Shown: positions 12,201 to 23,928, counted from the first letter of the stretch. The stretch is 64,000 nucleotides of DNA from Amphimedon queenslandica (GCF_000090795.2 NW_003546547.1:52107-116106), one strand, 5' to 3'. The notes: a model not told the origin generated them from the sequence alone. A program made the numbers and translations.

Positions 12201-15174
12201 TGATGTAGATGTGTCTGATTCTTGTTTCTTTATACGTACGTGTCAAGCTATACACTATCTCTCTGCTAGTGGTGGGTTGGGATTTAAGCTTGCTCTAAGG
12301 CTACTCAATGAAATGCCAGAGAATTATTTGAATAGTTTTATCTTATCTTACAAATCAACTCGCTGTCTCTATTTGTCCCTCCATTCCACTGAAGGAAAGG
12401 ATTTGGGTGTGTTTCTTTTTGAGAAACTTCTAAACTATCTAGTCAAACTCGTTCAATCAAATAAAAAAGAATATGATATGAAGAGGCTTTTGCCAGTGGT
12501 TGAACGTTACGCTACTCCTAATTGTAAGTGGTCGTTTGACCGTTTTGACCTTTTCCATTCTCTTGTGACCTTTTTACTTGCCGTATCTACTAACGATCCT
12601 CTTCTCCATGAGATCTGTGGACGCGGCTACACAGAGCTGGTCAAACTGGTCTTCTTGTTAACTGACAAGGGGAAAGAGGGAGAGGAGGAAAGGAGAATGC
12701 TTGCTACGAATAAAATGGATTCTAATTACGCTCCTATATATTTCGCAGCTAGTGGAGGTCATGTTGAGATTGTCCAGTTCCTGCTAGAGCAGGGGGCTAC
12801 ATTAGATCCAGCTCATTACGACCTCTATCATCCTTTACTGGCTGTACTGGCATACTTTAATAATGTCTCCATTGGTTTTCAAAGGAATGGCTACAGGACG
12901 TGTAGTTGTTTGAAACTAGACAATAACGTTAGCCTCTTCTCTTCCGGCTATTACTGGTCAAGTAAGACGTTTCTATATCCTGCTCACTGTGAGAAACTCG
13001 TCAGTCTGGTTTTGCCAGATCTTGATCAATGCAACCAGTTAGTCCAGCCCCTCCAGTATGTACTGGCACTCGTTAACTTGCATCATCTCGACTTGTCACA
13101 TTTTGCTAAATTACTAGAGATTTTCCCAGCAGCCATTTTGTCACGGGTAACGCATGACGAGATGAGTGTGTCTTTAAAAAATGAAAATATTCTCTTGTCA
13201 GATTACGTTGTTAGTGCTCTCCGCCACCTTCAGTCCCACCCTTCTCCTAAGCTATGTCAAAAGTTTGTCTTGGATTTGGTCTCCTCTCTGTCTCCCTCTA
13301 ACCCTCAATTTGCTGCTAAATATTTTTATTGGGATGTGGTCTGTTCCTCTATCCCCTCTCGTTCCCCTCGACTGGTGAATGACGAGGTTACCGCTTGCAA
13401 ATGGGGAGAGATACTAAGTATTGCAGTGAGGCATGGTGAGACACAAGTTGTTCAACACATTATGATTGAATTGAATAACAAAATAAAACAAGACGATAAG
13501 GTTGACGTTAACACTCTTCAACAAGTGACTGTTGCTCTCTGTAAGTCTAAGATGTTTCTTGAATTCAAAGAGAAGCTCTTTAGCTTGTCTCTACCTGATG
13601 AAGTAGTGCTGGCTGGTCTACTCACTGCTGCAAGGTTTGGTAACTTCCCTGCTCTTGACTCTCTTGCTGATTTCAGAGAAAGAGTCTTTGCTGAAAACTT
13701 TAACACCATACTTACAGCAGGAGCAAAGGCCGGACACAATGAGATTATAATTTATCTCTCCAGCAAGCAAGACTACACTCAATGTCTACCAGGTTTTGAA
13801 GGAAAGGACAAGAGTCTATCGTTTTGGACGGCTGTCCTTGAGGCAGCAGTCAAAGGAGACAAAACTGTGATTGCTTTTCTAGCAATTGGCAGTCTCCTCC
13901 AGTCAGGGAGTAGTACTAATAGCCTGATGTCATGGAGTGGATTCCCTAGGATTGTTGATTCTTGCTGCTGGTGGGGTTTAGGTGCTGTACTAGAGGGTAT
14001 GAATATTGAGGATTCCAATGTATATCTGCTCCAAATGGAGGAACACGGTAACGTTACTCCGTTTGAATCTGCTGTTCAAAGAGGCCATTATGCTCTCCTT
14101 GCGTCTATCCTGAGAGGGTTCCCAAGGCTAGAGAGTGTACAAGGCATGAAAGAGATAAGCAGGTTACTTATATTTGATAATCCTCACACAAGGGATGGCA
14201 GTAAATTCCAGACTCTAATTCATGGACTGGGTAGAGGATGGTGGAGAGAAGTAATGAGAGCTTCAGAAGTCATCTCTCAAAAATCAAAACAAGATGAAGA
14301 TGAAACCGATTTAGCACTATACGTAAGGCCGGATCTCTTTTGCTTCCGAGGCAATGAAAACCAAAGCACGTTGTTTCTAGATGCAGTTGAATGCAACATA
14401 CAGGTAGTTGTTAATAGCTATATTCATTGCTGGGGGAAGAGTGCTGGTACAATCATGAAAGCAATAGCGTCATATGGAGACTTAGTTAGAGCAGGAGTCC
14501 ATAGTCACTCACCGGACCTCCTTCAATATTTACTACAGAGATTCTTTGACTCAAATAACACTGTGGAGGTAGGGGAGTGTCTTGGTGCAGCAATATCTGA
14601 TGCTCTCTCTCAATGTGATGTACAAATGCTCCAAGTTATGCACAAGTATAAAATGCTTTTAGGAGTAAGCACTATAAAATACGAGTACAATCTACTCCAC
14701 CTCCTTGCCATTTATGCTAAAGACTCTGTTGAAGTAACCGAATACATTTTATCGTTGGGTTTTGAGCCTGCTCTACTCAAAGAAAAGGATTGTAATGGTC
14801 AAACTCCATGCGAATGTGCACTATCAATTGGTAACTATTATACAGCAGGGAAAATTGCTAGTGCCATGAGAGAGAATGGCCTACCACTGCCTCCTTCCAT
14901 TGCAGAGATGGCAGTTCTTGCTAATGGCTGGTTCTCTGGGTTCATGAAGATAAACGAAAAGGAGGAGAGGGACAAGGATGAAACAGACTTCCTCCTACCA
15001 GCTAAAGGGGCTAGTTTAAGAGAAGCAAGGACCTTGAAGGAATATTACTCAAGTACTAGAAAGTATAATCAAAGGGCAGCTGGTGTGCTGCTTGAAGCGT
15101 CTCTTGGGGAGTTTTCTTCTGAAAACAACACCAAAGCAAAAAATAGAAAAAAATCATTGACTGCAGCAACATAA
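9267..15174 (+). CDS. Giant ankyrin-repeat protein, function unknown
   Basis: Five exons (9267-11280, 11468-11516, 11569-11618, 11729-11789, 11853-15174) join in frame to about 1,831 residues. The start is the first in-frame ATG (MSLLSHIREAV); an upstream in-frame GTG is not a credible eukaryotic start. Clear ankyrin repeats lie at about residues 160-260 (LTPLHYLSM, STPLHYACHHGNTAIVDLLL), 345-430 (SPLILASKLGHHSICKQLL, WTPLHYAAANGHKQVIEALL) and near 1014 (APIYFAASGGHVEIVQFLL), with a degenerate one near 1704 (GQTPCECALSIGNY). The long stretches between are probably diverged alpha-helical repeats. There is a short basic segment near residue 570. No catalytic, death, kinase or membrane domain was seen. 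Ankyrin repeats bind proteins; a specific partner cannot be named. Confidence 0.85.
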
Positions 15175-15366
15175 AGAATATTATTAGTAATTTTTATTGC
15201 TATTATTGTAGATAGAATTTTTGTCTTTGTTGTCAAGTTATGATTTGTAGTAGAAATTATAATAAAGTTATAATAATGAACAATGTTTCTTGTAATAAAA
15301 GCTAGAGGGATACTACAGAGCTCCATAGCCTCCACCCAATCAGAAGGTGTGGTATTTGTGGCAAAG

Positions 15367-17036
15367 ATGATAGCTGGTTTGAATACTCAATGGCAGGCAT
15401 TGCTGGGAACTCTTTTCACTTGGGGAGTAACAGCAGCGGGAGCAGCTCTAGTGTTTGTAATAAAAGGAGGACAGGTAGCAGGAAATTTGTTGCCTTTAAT
15501 GTCTCTAATTTTAAATTTCCTTTGTTCTCATCTTATTCTAATTTTCTAGAGAAAGATCCTTGATCTCAGTCTTGGCTTTGCAGCTGGAGTAAGTTAATGA
15601 TGAATATTTCTTGATTTCTTATTGTTCCTGTCATCAGGTAATGCTGGCTGCTAGTTACTGGTCACTGTTAGCTCCTGCCATTGAAATGTCTGAGGATGTG
15701 TATGGACAATGGACTTTCCTTCATATTTCTGTTGGATTTTCACTTGGTGGTCTGTTTGTGTATCTTGCTGACCTTTTAATGAGCAAACTTGTGAGTAAAT
15801 TAAAATAAATAATGTTACAATAACAATCAAATGTAATTGGCCACCTGGTACAGCTTCCTATAAAATACACAATGCATTTGGAACAGATAATTATAGTCCC
15901 TTGATATTTGCACCTGTTTCTTCGTTTAGGATTATTGATACATTATGGAGTGACTTTTTGATGCAAATCTGTGCATTTTCCTTTTTCTTTCTAGGGAGAG
16001 TCAAGCAGTAATGATATCCTGGAGTCCATTAAAGAGATTGAGGAGAAAAAGATAAAATCTTCAAAGAAGGAGCAACCATCATCGAGCGACATCAGACAAA
16101 GACAAAAAGGATTTATACAACATGAAAAGCATAAAATAGAGCAAAGAGAGTTAGAAAGCGGAAAAAGAGACATAGAGAAAGAGGAAGAAGTTCGTCTTAA
16201 AAGACAAAGTTGGAAGAGAATCCTGTTAATGATCATTGCAATCACAGTTCACAACATACCAGGTAAGAGTGAGTGCCGAGATATACCTCTGGGCATATAA
16301 TACCTCTCCCTGTCTCTTTGTAGAAGGTTTGGCAGTTGGTGTGGGGTTTGGAGCCATTGGAAAGTCGCCAAAAGCAACTTTTGAAAGTGCCAGGTAGAGA
16401 TCTTTGATTACTAATCCTTGAGATTTTAAGTGCATACGTAGGAACCTTGCAATTGGGATTGCATTGCAAAACTTCCCGGAAGGATTGGCAGTGAGTCTTC
16501 CTCTGAATGCAGCTGGAGTTAGTCCAATAAAGAGTTTCTGGTTAGCATAATACATACAATTACCACTGTAATCAAGGTGGACCTCCTCCTCTTCTTTCCT
16601 TCTTCTCATATTCCATTCCTCTCTCCTACTAAGAGGAAAGAATAATAATGATAATGAGAGGAGGAAGAGAATCAGTCTCTGTTTATGTATAATTACAGGT
16701 ATGGTCAGTTAAGTGGAATGGTTGAACCAATCGCTGGTGTGTTAGGAGCAATCGCTGTCACTGTAAGGACAATAAGTATAGCATATTGCTTTAATTTGTC
16801 TGTTTCGTTCTCTAGTTGATTGAGCCACTTCTCCCGTATGCATTAGCCTTTGCTGCTGGTGCAATGATATATGTAGTTATAGATGACATTATACCAGAAG
16901 GATGTGCCAGGTAGGCGTGGTCCAAATCAAACATTAATAATGTACCTTTTCTTATAGTGGTAATGGTCGCTTGTGTAGTTTAGGAGGCATGATTGGATTT
17001 GTTGTAATGATGGCACTCGACGTTGGATTAAGCTAA
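15367..17036 (+). CDS. SLC39A11: Zinc transporter ZIP11 (SLC39A11)
   Basis: Nine exons (15367-15474, 15550-15588, 15638-15790, 15995-16262, 16324-16393, 16442-16540, 16699-16762, 16816-16910, 16958-17036) join to 324 residues. The chosen ATG gives [20 protein letters not shown], which lines up with the start of animal ZIP11; an in-frame ATG at 15283 would add 28 unconserved residues. Hallmarks are [36 protein letters not shown] and [13 protein letters not shown] (ZIP metal-binding helices IV and V), then [12 protein letters not shown] and a C-terminal [10 protein letters not shown] charged Lys/Glu-rich cytosolic loop of about 90 residues separates helices III and IV. The family moves zinc into the cytosol across cell or organelle membranes. 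Confidence 0.95.
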
Positions 17037-17145
17037 AGACAAACACTTATATATCAGTCATCAGGATCACTCGGGATTTATTATATACATATTATGCCTC
17101 TTTAGCAGACTGCATCTCTTTATTATTATTGTTAAATTATAAAAT

Positions 17146-18482
17146 TTACAAATCATCAGTCAAATTGTAGAATCCTTCTCTTCCACATTTTATTCCTGCT
17201 ATTTTACAACCGAACACTATAGCCTCGTGTAGAGGCACGCCCCTCATTAGTTTGTGTATCACGCCAGCATTGAATGTATCCCCAGCTCCTAATGTGTCCA
17301 CTAAACCACCTGGAGGAGGGAACGCATCAGATTTACATAACTAGACAGGAGAGAAAAAGAAAGACTGAACCCATTTACATACAAATTTGGCCAAAGTCCT
17401 TGTACTATAGTACACGGTCTTAGGCCCAATTTTAGAGCAACTGAAAATTCACAAAATGAACTGACAGTTGCTGAGTAACTAACAAGTACTATAGCCATGA
17501 TCCCATGTCTGCATGCAAGACAGTTAATGCATGTCATACCTCTCCTGTAGCATCCATGGCAACAGCCCCCCTCTCACCCCAAGCACAGATGAGAATAGCA
17601 CTGAGAGAAGGAAAGAGTGTAGGAGGACATACAAAGCAATCTTCTCATACTTTTCCTTAGCTTTATCTCGAAACTTTAGACATGTCTCCTCTGGTGATTG
17701 GTAGCCATGATAACTCGCGTGTTCCTTGCTAAGAAAAAGGACATCAGCCAAGCCAGCCAGTACAAGTAGCTCTGGTCTCTTCTTCTCTAGCTCAATGCTA
17801 ACCACTGGGGAGTATGGAGACTGTCTGATGTGTCTAACCATTGCAACGGTTTCGTCAGGGTTACGTCCCTACTGAGAAGAAAAAGTGAACAATTCTTTGT
17901 AGGAAGTTTTAATTTATCAAAAAATGGACAATTTAGATTAATAATTACCTCAAAATGAATCCAGTTGTATTTTGAAAGATCTAGAGATTTAAAATCTTCA
18001 AATTTTAGTTCCGGAAGATTTCTAAAAATATTCTAAATTAAATTCTAAAATATTTTACATTGAACCTGTGATGTATGATAGTTCTTGATCCATTTGAAGT
18101 ATTGAGGAGTACAAAAGAAGTTGGTAGCTTCTGGGAAGAGTAAACCCTGCAGTGGGCGTGGTCTATTCGAGACTCATCGAGTTCAGCAAGAACATAACTA
18201 GAACAGCAAAACATAAGTATAATAAAGGTCAATTAAAGATTACTCTGTCTCAATTCCTCCTCCTAACGTGGAAAGTAGTTCACAAGGTCTTTTTTCTCCC
18301 TCCTCTTGAGTTTTCTCAAGTTGAACAAGAACAGAAAGAGTGTTCGCCGCGTTACCTCCTTTGGCCCATTTTTGTCCGCTAGCTCTAATGTCTTCGTCTT
18401 CTTTAGGATAGTGATCTACGCTGTAGATAATGTCAAGACAAACTAGACCAACACAAAGGGCTCCTTTGGTATCGGCCGCCAT
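17146..18482 (-). CDS. KHK: Ketohexokinase (fructokinase)
   Basis: The minus-strand gene starts at 18482 ([20 protein letters not shown]) and stops at 17146-17148. Exon 1 (18244-18482) contains [20 protein letters not shown] followed by GNAANT, the sugar-binding N-terminal pattern of the PfkB/ribokinase family. Later exons give [11 protein letters not shown], a YNWIHFEGRNPDET junction, [14 protein letters not shown], the [19 protein letters not shown] exon and the last exon (17146-about 17339) with [19 protein letters not shown] is the family's anion hole and catalytic aspartate. The enzyme phosphorylates fructose to fructose-1-phosphate in the cytosol using ATP. Length is about 300 residues, normal for KHK. 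One intron holds a fragment of the dispersed palindromic repeat. Its promoter side faces the 1.9 kb repeat island and ALG6. Confidence 0.92.
17375..17475 (+). repeat. Decayed single unit of the 186-187 bp palindromic repeat
   Basis: CAAATTTGGCCAAAGTCCTT followed by GTACTATAGTACACGG and GGCCCAATTTTAGAGCAACT matches the core of the larger arrays. The palindrome has two substitutions. It lies in a KHK intron. Confidence 0.75.
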
Positions 18483-18530
18483 TTTATTATAATAATAAAA
18501 TAAAACCGAAGCCCGCGCCCGCTCGCGCGC

Positions 18531-18748
18531 CCAAGCTACAGTTACTAGGTTACTGTTGCTAAGTTACAGTTGCTAGGCTACTGTTACTATGTTACTGTTG
18601 CTTGGTTACTGTTGCTAAGTTACAGTTGCTAGGTTACTGTTGCTAAGTTACAGTTGCTAGGTTATTGTTGCTTAGTTACTGTTGCTAAGTTACAGTTGCT
18701 AGGTTACTGTTGCTAAGTTGCTGTTGCTTAGTTACTGTTGCTAAGTAA
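18531..18748. repeat. Minisatellite, about 14-bp unit GTTACTGTTGCTAA / GTTACAGTTGCTAG
   Basis: The 14-bp motif repeats about 15 times with small changes (ACTG/ACAG, TAAG/TAGG). The same motif recurs at 19335-19442 and 19840-20222. Confidence 0.9.
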
Positions 18749-18839
18749 AATTATTTTAATTAATAAAAAATAAAATAAGTTTTAAAAATATTTTAATATT
18801 TTTAAGAAATTGTAATTTTAATTATAAATATTACTTTCT

Positions 18840-19210
18840 TAATTTAATTTTTTTTAATTATTTTTTGACACCTTTTTTAACACCTCAAGGTGTGAAAAAA
18901 AAATTATAATTTTTAATTATAAATATTGCTTTCTTAATATGATTTTTTAAATTATTTTTTGACACCTTTTTAACACCTTAAGGTGTGAAAAAGAAATTGT
19001 AATTTTTAATTATAAATATTGCTTTTTTAATGTAATTTTTTTAAAATAATTTTGACACCTTTTTTAACATCTCAAGGTGTGAAAAAGAAGTTTAGTTTTA
19101 ATTATAAATATTACTTTTTAAATTTGATTTAAAAAAAATTTTTTTGACACCTTTTTTAACACCTCAAGGTGTGAAAAAGAAATTGTAATTTTTAATTATA
19201 AATATTCTTT
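18840..19210. repeat. Four copies of an approximately 93-bp repeat with an internal inverted repeat
   Basis: The marker GACACCTTTTTTAACACCTC begins at 18867, 18961, 19054 and 19146, giving spacings of 94, 93 and 92 bp. Each unit has ACACCT(C/T)AAGGTGT, a short palindrome, followed by GAAAAAGAAATTGTAATTTT. Confidence 0.9.
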
Positions 19211-19334
19211 TCTTAATTTAATTTTTTAAATTATTATTTTTAATTATTTGTGTATTTTTTATTTAATTTTTTTATTTAATTTATTTTTTTATTATTTTTT
19301 TCTTTATTTTTAAAAATTATTTAATATTATTGAT

Positions 19335-19442
19335 AAGTTACTGTTGCTAAGTTACAGTTGCTAGGTAACTGTTGCTTGGTACAGTTGCTAGGTAACTGTT
19401 GCTAAGTTTCAGTTGCTAGGTTACTGTTGCCAGGCTACTGTT
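19335..19442. repeat. Second block of the GTTACTGTTGCTAAG minisatellite
   Basis: About seven degenerate copies of the same 14-bp motif as at 18531. Confidence 0.85.
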
Positions 19443-19839
19443 TCCACTCTGCCCACATAATGATAATTAAATTTTTACTTTAAAAATAATTTTAAAAATT
19501 AATTAAAAAATTTTTTAAATAATAATAATAAAATAATAAATCAAATAATTAAAATTAAAATTAAATTAATTAGAATTAATAGAAAAAAATTTATAAGGAA
19601 TTAATTAATTTTAAAAAAACTTTAATTAATGATAATTATTTCATGAACTTAATTTTAATATAATAATAATTATTAAAAATTTAATTTTTAAATTTAAGTT
19701 TTATCAATTATTTTTTATTATTAATTTATATTATTTATTTTTATATTATAATGCATTATAATGTTTTTGTTATTTTTAATTTTTTATATTTATTTTCTAA
19801 GAATTATTAAGTATATTTTATATAAAAATATTTTTCTTG

Positions 19840-20222
19840 TTGCTAGGTTACAGTTACTAGGTTATACAGTTGCTAAGTAACTGTTGTCAAGTTACAGTTG
19901 CTAGGGTTACAGTTGCTAGGGTTACAATTGCTAGGTAACTGTTGCTAGGTAACTGTTGCTAAGTTACAATTGCTAGGTAACTGTTGCTAAGTTACAATTG
20001 CTAGGTAACTGCAGTTGCTAAGTTACAGTTGCTTAGTTACAGTTGCTAAGTAACTGTTGTCAAGTTACAGTTGCTAGGGTTACAGTTGCTAGGTAACTGT
20101 TGCTAAGTTACAATTGCTAGGTAACTGTTGCTAAGTTACAATTGCTAGGTAACTGTTGCTTAGTTACAGTTGCTAAGTTACAGTTGCTAAGTTACTGTTG
20201 CTAAGATACTGTTGCCAGGTAC
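19840..20222. repeat. Third and longest block of the GTTACAGTTGCTAGG minisatellite
   Basis: More than 25 units of the 14-bp motif with variants GTTACAATTGCTAG and GTAACTGTTGCTAA. The same higher-order segment (starting at TAACTGTTGTCAAGTTACAG) appears twice, near 19877 and 20050, suggesting a block duplication. Confidence 0.9.
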
Positions 20223-20248
20223 AGTTTCCACGATACGGCGCGTTGCCC

Positions 20249-20314
20249 TAGTCTCGCGTATCCAGACCACACCCTCCGTGCCTACGGAGGGTGTGGTCTG
20301 GCTACGCGAGACTA
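20249..20314. repeat. Near-perfect 31-bp hairpin
   Basis: The left arm 20249-20279 (TAGTCTCGCGTATCCAGACC...) and right arm 20284-20314 pair over 31 positions with one mismatch, around a 4-nt loop. It is GC-rich compared with the surrounding AT-rich DNA and sits 86 bp upstream of the ALG6 start. It may be a small foldback element or a structured promoter-proximal sequence. Confidence 0.9.
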
Positions 20315-20399
20315 CGATGCCCACATAGCGCGTAATTATTAATTAATTTTTATTTTATTTTTTAACCCCGTCTCCTAAGTTAGTAAGTTAAGGAGGAAC

Positions 20400-23300
20400 A
20401 TGGCTAGAGGTACCGAGTACTCTTTCTTACCAAAGCTTAGCTCAAAAAGAGAAGTATTTGGACTTGGAGCGTGTCTCTGCCTTATAGCAATACTACTGAG
20501 ACTAGGAGTTGCCCTTCATCCTTACTCTGGTCTAGCAAAAGAATAAAACAGTCAACTATTTTTATTTGTTTTATTACAGGTGCTGGTACACCTCCAATGT
20601 TTGGTGACTTTGAAGCTCAGAGGCACTGGATGGAAATAACCTACCACCTTTCCCCATCAGAATGGTAAAAATTCATAAAATAGAATGTTTTTACATTATC
20701 TCTTTATTAAGGTACTTCAATACATCGAATAATAATCTCTCATATTGGGGGCTTGACTACCCTCCACTGACTGCCTACCACAGCTGGATATGTGGAGCAA
20801 TGTATGTGCCAATAATTTATTAGTACATTAGACGAATTTTGAATTTTTAACCCAGTGCTCACTCTATTAATCCTGATTGGGTATCATTGCATCATTCTCA
20901 TGGATTAGAAGACTATTATCATAAGCTCTTTATGCGTTACACAGGTGAGCATCTTGTCACATGATACTCACATGATCTCTCTCTCTTGCTATAGTTTTGG
21001 TTGCTGATATTTTAATATATTTTCCGGCCATTTTTGTCTTTGTTTTTGGAGTCTATCGCTCTCTTTCTTTGGAGGACAAAGTGAGTACCATATCTTTACA
21101 ATTGTCATAGTTTTTTTGCACTCTATCTCTTTTTATTATTTTAGTTAAGCACTGCATTTATAATTTTAGTCACACCCAGTCTATTAGTAATTGATCATGG
21201 GCACTTCCAATACAACTCTATTAGTCTAGGGCTGGCAGTCTGGGCTGTTCTGGCTTCTTGCACTCGCCACAACCTCCTCTCTTGTATCTTCTTCTCCCTC
21301 TCCCTCAACTATAAGCAGATGGAGCTCTATCATTCTCTACCTTTCTTCTTCTTTTTACTTGGGAAGGCTCTTCAACAAAGAGAAGCAAGGTTAGCAATGA
21401 GAAGTTGTCAAGTTAATATTAAATTCAATTTTTTTAGATATTTAACAATCATCAAGTATGGATTGTGTGTGATAGCCACTTTCCTTATATGGTGAGCCCT
21501 TTGACTGTTGATTTTTTAAGTCAGTAAAATGTATTATTTTTGGTTTATATCCTACGAATGTATATAAGTACTTATGTGGTGTAAAAAGTTTGAGCTGAAT
21601 CTAATTAAAATTAAATTTTTTAAATAAATTTTTAGTGTTGCTCCGAAATTGGGCCAAAGTCCCTGTACTACAGTACAGGGTTCTTGACCAAATTTTGTCA
21701 AAAATGAAAAGAAGATAATTCTCCATTTTTATAATTTTTTTCTGATGCATATACATTTACTTATGTTGCATAGAAAGTTTGAGCTGGTTTTAATCAAAAT
21801 TGGATTTTTTACGAATTTTAAAAGTTGCTCCAAAATCAGGCCAAAGTCCCTGTACTATAGTACAGGGATTTTGGCCAAATTTTGTCAAAAATGAAAAGAT
21901 GAGAATTCTCCATTTTTATAATTTTTTCTGATGCATATACATGTACTTGTGTTTCGTAGAAACTTTGAACTGATTTCAATCAAAATTGAATTTTTTTATG
22001 AATTTTAAAAGTTGCTCCAAAATTGGGCCAAAGTCCCTGTACTACAGTACAGGGTTCTTAGCCAAATTTTATCAAAAATGTAAAGAAGAGAATTCTCCAC
22101 TTTTATAATTTTTTTCTGATGCATATACATGTTTTTATGTTGCATAGAAAGTTTGAGCTAGTTAGGATCAAAATTGGATTTTTAAAGAATTTTTAAAGTT
22201 GCTCCAAAATCGGGCCAAAAATTGTCATGGATTTCATGAAAATGAAAGTAATGGGTTTTTTGCTTGTCATGGATTTTGTGACAATGGAACTAATGGGTTT
22301 TTACTTGTCACAGGTTTTGTGACAATGGAACTAATGGGTTTTTTGCTTGTCACGGATTTTGTGACAATGGAACTAATGGGTTTTTGCTTGTCACGGATTT
22401 TGTGACAATGGAACTAATGGGTTTTTGTGTGTACTTATGTTGCATAGAAAGTTTGAGCTGATTCCAATCAAAATTGGTTTGTTTTGCAAATTTCTAAAGT
22501 TGCTCAAAAATCAGGCCAAAGTCTCTATACTATAAAACATGTCAATTTTGGTCATTGGCCAAATTTTGTCAAAAATGTATCACTATAGTTGGCTGCCATT
22601 TTTATCAAGCATTTCATCAATTCAACAAGTCCTTCACAGATTGTTCCCATTCTCTCGGGGCTTATATGAAGTGAGTCATATACAGGCAGTATTTTTTTAA
22701 TCCTTTTTTTTTGCTAGGACAAAGTAGCAAATTTTTGGTGTTCTCTCTCAGTTTTAATAAAGCTAAAGCTGCTACTGTCAAGAGGAGTTCTCTTACAACT
22801 GTGGTATGTTAACATATACATTGCATGTACAGTATGCTCTCTATATGATTAACTAATTAAGTGGCCTAAGTGATACTGATCCTTCTTTCTTTAGTTTTTG
22901 GACTACTATTCTTTCTATTGTTCCTTCTGCTATTAATCTCTTATTTTATCCAACACCATACAGGTTTTTACACTCATTGGTAAGAGTATAGAATAGATCT
23001 TTATAATAAAGTCACTTTTTTGTCTCTCTAGGTTAATTCTGCCCTTAGTTTCTTTTTATTTTCATTTCAAGTTCATGAGAAGTCAATTTTATTAGCTGTC
23101 ATGTAAGTTATCTTACAAACACACACACACAAAGCCAATAGTCCATGAATTAGTGGATATATAGCATAATATACATGTACATTGTATACAGCAACTAATC
23201 AGAGCTTACTGCATAGTGTAAGGGCATCATTATGTCTCAAAAAATCTAACAAAAATCGAAAGTTAATTTTGTAGCCAATTAAAAAAATATAGCAATTACA

Positions 23301-23854
23301 TACAGCATTCTTTATCTCTTCCTAGTCCTGTTAGTTTGCTAGCAGTTGTCCATCCTTTTGTCAGCACTTGGTTCATCCTTGTGGCCACATTCAGGTAACA
23401 GCACCACTTCAATATAATATTGCAAGTCCTTGTTATCGTTAGTATGTATCCATTACTGGTCAAGGATGGTCTGGTACTGCCCACCTGGTCTCTTTCTTTA
23501 TTCTTTTTTCTTTCAAGTTACCTCTTTCTTCCCCGACTTTCCTATAAAATGCACAACCAAGACAGACGAATCAACCTTTTGGTAGGTGCTCATTAATTAA
23601 AATAACTTATGGGCATTCATTTTTAGTTTTATGTCTCGATGGGTTTGTTTTTCGCTTTGTGTATTTCCTCTCATTTTGTGACTCCACCTGCAAGATTGCC
23701 TGATTTGTTCCCCGTGCTCATATCAGGTTTTTCCTGCCTGCATTTCCTTGGTTTCCTAGTCTGGTTCAATTACATGCAGTTTATGCCGCAACAGATAGGC
23801 CACACCTACCAGAAGTACTTTAGACTCGTACATAATAAACCTCATGAAAACTAA
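20400..23854 (+). CDS. ALG6: Dolichyl-P-Glc:Man9GlcNAc2-PP-dolichol alpha-1,3-glucosyltransferase (ALG6)
   Basis: The start is ATG 20400 ([13 protein letters not shown]); exon 1 ends at 20529 and exon 2 begins at 20580. Family signatures appear in order: [118 protein letters not shown], then a C-terminal exon with [20 protein letters not shown]. It is a multi-spanning ER membrane protein of about 500 residues. ALG6 adds the first glucose to the lipid-linked oligosaccharide used for N-glycosylation. The intron between the FLIW and LPFL exons (about 21493-22590) is packed with the palindromic repeat and a 42-bp minisatellite. Confidence 0.95.
21530..22565 (+). repeat. Array of about 5 monomers of the 186-187 bp palindromic repeat, interrupted by a minisatellite
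   Basis: Palindromic cores lie at 21661-21680, 21848-21867 and 22034-22053 (spacings 187 and 186 bp). Each monomer runs: TGATGCATATACATGTACTT, AAGTTTGAGCTGATT, AAATTGGATTTTTTA, GTTGCTCCAAAAT, GGCCAAAGT, palindrome, TTGGCCAAATTTTGTC, AAAAATGAAAAG. It is intronic in ALG6, same strand orientation as the 48 kb and 60 kb arrays. Confidence 0.9.
22222..22432 (+). repeat. Minisatellite of about 5 copies, roughly 42-bp unit
   Basis: The unit CTTGTCACGGATTTTGTGAC + AATGGAACTAATGGGTTTTT repeats head to tail, the first copy being most diverged. It is embedded inside one monomer of the surrounding palindromic repeat array, where the palindrome would be expected. The unit itself contains a short inverted repeat (TTGTCAC / GTGACAA). 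Confidence 0.9.
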
Positions 23855-23928
23855 ACAAAATTTTTTTGTATTTCATAATATTTTTGTAAGAATAATTAAT
23901 AATTTATTTAGTTTTTTAAAGAATAAAA

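Larger units (their letters stand above)
18483..20399. other. Repeat-rich intergenic island between KHK and ALG6 (head to head)
   Basis: This 1.9 kb gap is the largest in the window. It contains three blocks of a Thr-Val-like minisatellite (GTTACTGTTGCTAAGTTACA), a four-copy 93 bp repeat, very AT-rich spacer, and a near-perfect hairpin next to ALG6. I see no supported gene in it. Both flanking genes are transcribed away from it, so their promoters must lie at its edges. Confidence 0.85.

Noticed and set aside
15283-15366. An earlier in-frame ATG for SLC39A11
   Set aside because: It would add 28 residues without membrane or targeting character; the ATG at 15367 aligns with the family start. 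It cannot be fully excluded.
22222-22432. Regularly spaced repeats that superficially resemble a CRISPR array
   Set aside because: The units are directly abutting with no unique spacers, lie in an intron of an animal gene and are a plain minisatellite.
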